Source of the DNA: Streptococcaceae bacterium
Lineage (GTDB): Bacteria; Bacillota; Bacilli; Lactobacillales; Streptococcaceae
Length of the DNA: 6,781 bases
Assembly (NCBI GenBank): GCA_902836505.1
Contig: CADFQU010000052.1
Span: 1-6,781 of the forward strand
Reading direction: 5' to 3'
A model generated the notes under the pieces. That model saw only the letters and a program-made list of their open reading frames with translations. It was not told the DNA's origin and did not search any database. Below, piece after piece: positions 4,956 to 6,781 of this stretch (position 1 is the first letter of the stretch; every line of letters begins with the position of its first letter). The position numbers and the translations under genes were made by a program.

Positions 4956-6617
4956 TTACTCATTGATGCGCATGGATTTAATTTTTTCTTCTTCAGGGGT
5001 GACCCGTAGGGTTTTCTGACCGGTATAGGTGACAAAGCCAGGTTTTCCTCCAGTCGGTTTGTTGAGTTTCTTGGTTTCAATCATGTCGACTTGGACCAGA
5101 TTGGACAGGCGTCCCTTAGAGAAATAGGCTGCCAGCTCAGCAGCATCGGTTTTTACCTCATCGGAAGGGGTGAGATTACCAGTAATGACCACGTGACTAC
5201 CTGGAATATCTTTAGCGTGGAACCAGAGTTCGTCCTTTTTAGCCATTTTGAAGGTTAATTCTTCGTTTTGAAGATTGTTCCGGCCGACCAGGATAATGGT
5301 CTTGCCGTCTGAGGCTAAGTACTTCTCTGGTTTTTTCCGTTTGTGGATTTTTTCTCGGTTGCGTCGTTTGATAAAGCCTGTTTGGATCAGCTCTTCGCGA
5401 ATCTCGGCGACTTCAGAAAGGCTGGCTTGGGCCAGAGCGGTTTCAACTGTTTCCAGGTAGGAGATGGTTTCCTTGGTTTCCTGGATGAGAGAGGTCAAAT
5501 GTTTGACGGCTTCTTTTAGCTTCTGGTAACGCTTGAAGTAGCGTTGTGCATTTTGACTGGGGGTCAAGGCCTTATCCAAGGCAATGGTAATGGGTTGATT
5601 GGTATAGTAGTTGTCCAAGGTGACCTGGTCTTGATCATTTGGGACTTGATGGAGGAAGGTGGTGAGAAGCTCCCCTTTTTGCCGGAAGTCTTCGGCATTT
5701 TCTGTCGCTGCTAGTTCAGCTTCCTGTTTGGCCAACTTTTTCCGGTTTTTTTCTAGTTCATTGTCCACCTTGCGGATGAGTTCTCCAGCTTGTTGTTGGA
5801 CCCGGTCGCGCTCGGCCTTATCCAAGTAATAGTGGTCGAGTAGATCCGATAAGGTCTCAAAGGTTTCCTCCTGGCTATCAGCAAAAGCGAGAGCAGCGAA
5901 GGATTTTGTCGTTAGACGGGGATCTGTTAGAGCTTCAAAGAAAGCCCGGAAGGTTTTTAATTTTTCTCCAGTTTCTAATCGACCGGCCAATTCTTGAGCA
6001 GTATCTCGACCAAGCCCCTGGAAATGAGTTTGAAGGTTTTTAGGTGTCAACTCTTCCCGGTGGAGAAAGGCGAATAATGCTTCGTCCTTGATTGTAAATG
6101 GGTTGACCGCTTCGGTTTTTGGAGGAGCTAGATAGGTCGAACCTGGCAAAATGGTCCGGTAGCTGTTTTGAGAGAAGCCCACATGTTTGATCGCTTCGAT
6201 GATTTTTCCAGTCGTCTTGTCCAGAAGAATGATATTGCTGTGCTTGCCCATGATTTCAATGATCAGGGTCACAGAGATATCATCTCCAATTTCATTTTTA
6301 TTGGAGACAGCAATTTCTAAAATCCGGTCATTCTCCACTTGCTGGATCTGCTCAATGACTGCCCCTTGGAGATACTTGCGCATGACCATGATAAAGGTAT
6401 TAGGGAAGGCAGGATTCTCGAAGTTGGTTTGGGTCCGTTGGATCCGACCAAAAACAGAGTGGGAAGACAGCAAGAGTTTTTGATTCTTGCGGTTGCTACG
6501 AATTTGTAAAACCAACTCTTGTTCAAAGGGTTGGTTAATTTTTTGGATGCGACCATTTAAGAGTTCGCTTTGTAATTCATCCACCATATGGTGTAAAAAA
6601 AATCCATCAAAAGACAT
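4956..6617 (-). CDS. rqcH: Rqc2 homologue RqcH (NFACT; PavA/FbpA fibronectin-binding protein)
   Basis: A ribosome quality-control factor. In B. subtilis, RqcH binds stalled 50S subunits carrying nascent chains and recruits alanine tRNA to add C-terminal Ala tails that mark the chain for ClpXP. The streptococcal orthologue is also described as PavA/FbpA, an anchorless fibronectin-binding virulence factor. The 553-residue protein has NFACT-N at about 1-180 (opening MSFDGFFLHHMVDEL), a helix-hairpin-helix at about 185-215 (QGLGRDTAQELAGRL), coiled coil at about 260-310 and 355-400, and NFACT-R at about 430-545 with VGRNNLQNEELTF (444-456) and ELWFHAKDIPGSHVVI (463-478). Asp97-Arg98 (VENDRI) match the DR pair needed for tRNA binding in B. 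subtilis RqcH. There is no signal peptide, LPXTG or membrane segment. Start: ATG 6617 has GAGG with a six-base gap before the codon; an ATG at 6632 has no binding site. The identical DR numbering also supports 6617. Confidence 0.95.
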   Translation of the reverse strand: MSFDGFFLHHMVDELQSELLNGRIQKINQPFEQELVLQIRSNRKNQKLLLSSHSVFGRIQRTQTNFENPAFPNTFIMVMRKYLQGAVIEQIQQVENDRILEIAVSNKNEIGDDISVTLIIEIMGKHSNIILLDKTTGKIIEAIKHVGFSQNSYRTILPGSTYLAPPKTEAVNPFTIKDEALFAFLHREELTPKNLQTHFQGLGRDTAQELAGRLETGEKLKTFRAFFEALTDPRLTTKSFAALAFADSQEETFETLSDLLDHYYLDKAERDRVQQQAGELIRKVDNELEKNRKKLAKQEAELAATENAEDFRQKGELLTTFLHQVPNDQDQVTLDNYYTNQPITIALDKALTPSQNAQRYFKRYQKLKEAVKHLTSLIQETKETISYLETVETALAQASLSEVAEIREELIQTGFIKRRNREKIHKRKKPEKYLASDGKTIILVGRNNLQNEELTFKMAKKDELWFHAKDIPGSHVVITGNLTPSDEVKTDAAELAAYFSKGRLSNLVQVDMIETKKLNKPTGGKPGFVTYTGQKTLRVTPEEEKIKSMRINE

Positions 6618-6632
6618 GGGTTTCCTCAACAT

Positions 6633-6649
6633 TCTAGACTAGTTCTAGT
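6633..6649. repeat. CTAG-rich imperfect palindrome at the rqcH transcription start
   Basis: Three CTAG tetramers (6634-6637, 6639-6642, 6645-6648) form a palindrome centred on ACTAGT (6638-6643), with one extra T breaking the symmetry. It covers the predicted rqcH transcript start, so it could be an operator or a weak 5'-end hairpin. No known regulator is assigned. Confidence 0.35.
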
Positions 6650-6651
6650 AA

Positions 6652-6660
6652 ATTATATCA
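6652..6660 (-). promoter_or_regulatory. Promoter of rqcH, extended -10
   Basis: On the minus strand TGATATAAT (6660-6652) is a perfect extended -10. The hexamer 17 bases upstream (TAGGTT) is not a -35 match, so the TG extension presumably drives recognition. The transcript would start near 6645, about 28 bases before ATG 6617. Confidence 0.75.
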
Positions 6661-6690
6661 AAAAAGTGCCTGAAAACCTAGGAAGAAGAA

Positions 6691-6712
6691 GCAAAAACAT
6701 TTTGCAAAAACA
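6691..6712. repeat. Tandem GCAAAAACA direct repeat
   Basis: GCAAAAACA occurs at 6691-6699 and again at 6704-6712, a 13-base period, within A-rich noncoding DNA between the rqcH promoter and the next rightward promoter. Two copies of nine bases in an A-rich region may be chance or a binding site. Confidence 0.3.
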
Positions 6713-6774
6713 ACGTCAATAGGAAAAGAATTTCAGGAAATGACGAACGTTTTCAAAAAAAACATAAAAAAGTA

Positions 6775-6780
6775 TTGACA
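6775..6780 (+). promoter_or_regulatory. Perfect -35 box of a rightward promoter cut by the window edge
   Basis: TTGACA at 6775-6780 is an exact sigma-A -35 box and follows A-tracts at 6755-6762 and 6765-6771 that resemble an UP element. The -10 would lie just outside the window, so the gene it drives is not visible. It would be divergent from rqcH. Confidence 0.55.
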
Positions 6781-6781
6781 A

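Noticed and set aside
6187..6483. 98-codon open frame antisense to rqcH
   Set aside because: Overlaps the conserved NFACT-N coding region and has no independent start signals.
6497..6508. TACGAATT, close to the streptococcal ComX cin-box TACGAATA
   Set aside because: It is inside the rqcH coding sequence, has a mismatch at the last base and no downstream gene in the right orientation.
1..6781. A hidden novel defence, mobile or biosynthetic system
   Set aside because: Every long frame belongs to a known housekeeping-type family, there are no transposases, integrases, toxin-antitoxin pairs or CRISPR-like repeats, and base composition looks even by eye.

Overview
The window looks like ordinary chromosome from a low-GC Gram-positive coccus, most likely a Streptococcus of the mitis/sanguinis type. 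The main clues are the enolase tail ending in the double lysine typical of streptococcal enolase, a PavA/FbpA-type RqcH of 553 residues, strong AGGAG-type ribosome binding sites, and extended -10 promoters (TGnTATAAT), which streptococci use heavily. The species call is inference: no marker that discriminates species is present.

Layout. Positions 1-101 hold the last codons of eno (+), closed by a strong terminator. Facing it is a 61-codon gene of unknown function (204-389, -) with its own promoter and terminator. Upstream of that on the same strand is pgl, 6-phosphogluconolactonase (466-1473, -). A back-to-back promoter region of about 180 bases then separates pgl from a two-gene operon: an AI-2E-family (UPF0118) membrane transporter (1651-2820, +) and an acidic tetratricopeptide-repeat protein (2810-4048, +) whose start overlaps the transporter stop. 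After a terminator comes the single-gene unit aldB, alpha-acetolactate decarboxylase (4204-4920, +). It converges on rqcH/pavA (4956-6617, -) across a shared bidirectional terminator. The last 164 bases carry the rqcH promoter and, at the extreme right edge, a perfect TTGACA -35 box for a rightward unit outside the window.

The genes do not form one pathway. Eno, Pgl and AldB all belong to central carbon metabolism (glycolysis, oxidative pentose phosphate entry, acetoin branch from pyruvate), but each is transcribed separately. RqcH is the tRNA-binding ribosome-rescue factor that is also described in streptococci as an anchorless fibronectin-binding virulence factor. The transporter and TPR protein are the only clearly co-transcribed pair and are the least understood part, together with the 61-residue protein.

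Several longest-ORF starts are probably wrong. Ribosome binding sites place the starts at 1473 (pgl), 1651 (GTG, transporter), 2810 (GTG, TPR), 4204 (aldB) and 6617 (rqcH). I see no mobile element, CRISPR array, tRNA, rRNA or riboswitch, no stretch over 300 bases without a gene, and no convincing sign of a novel multi-gene system.
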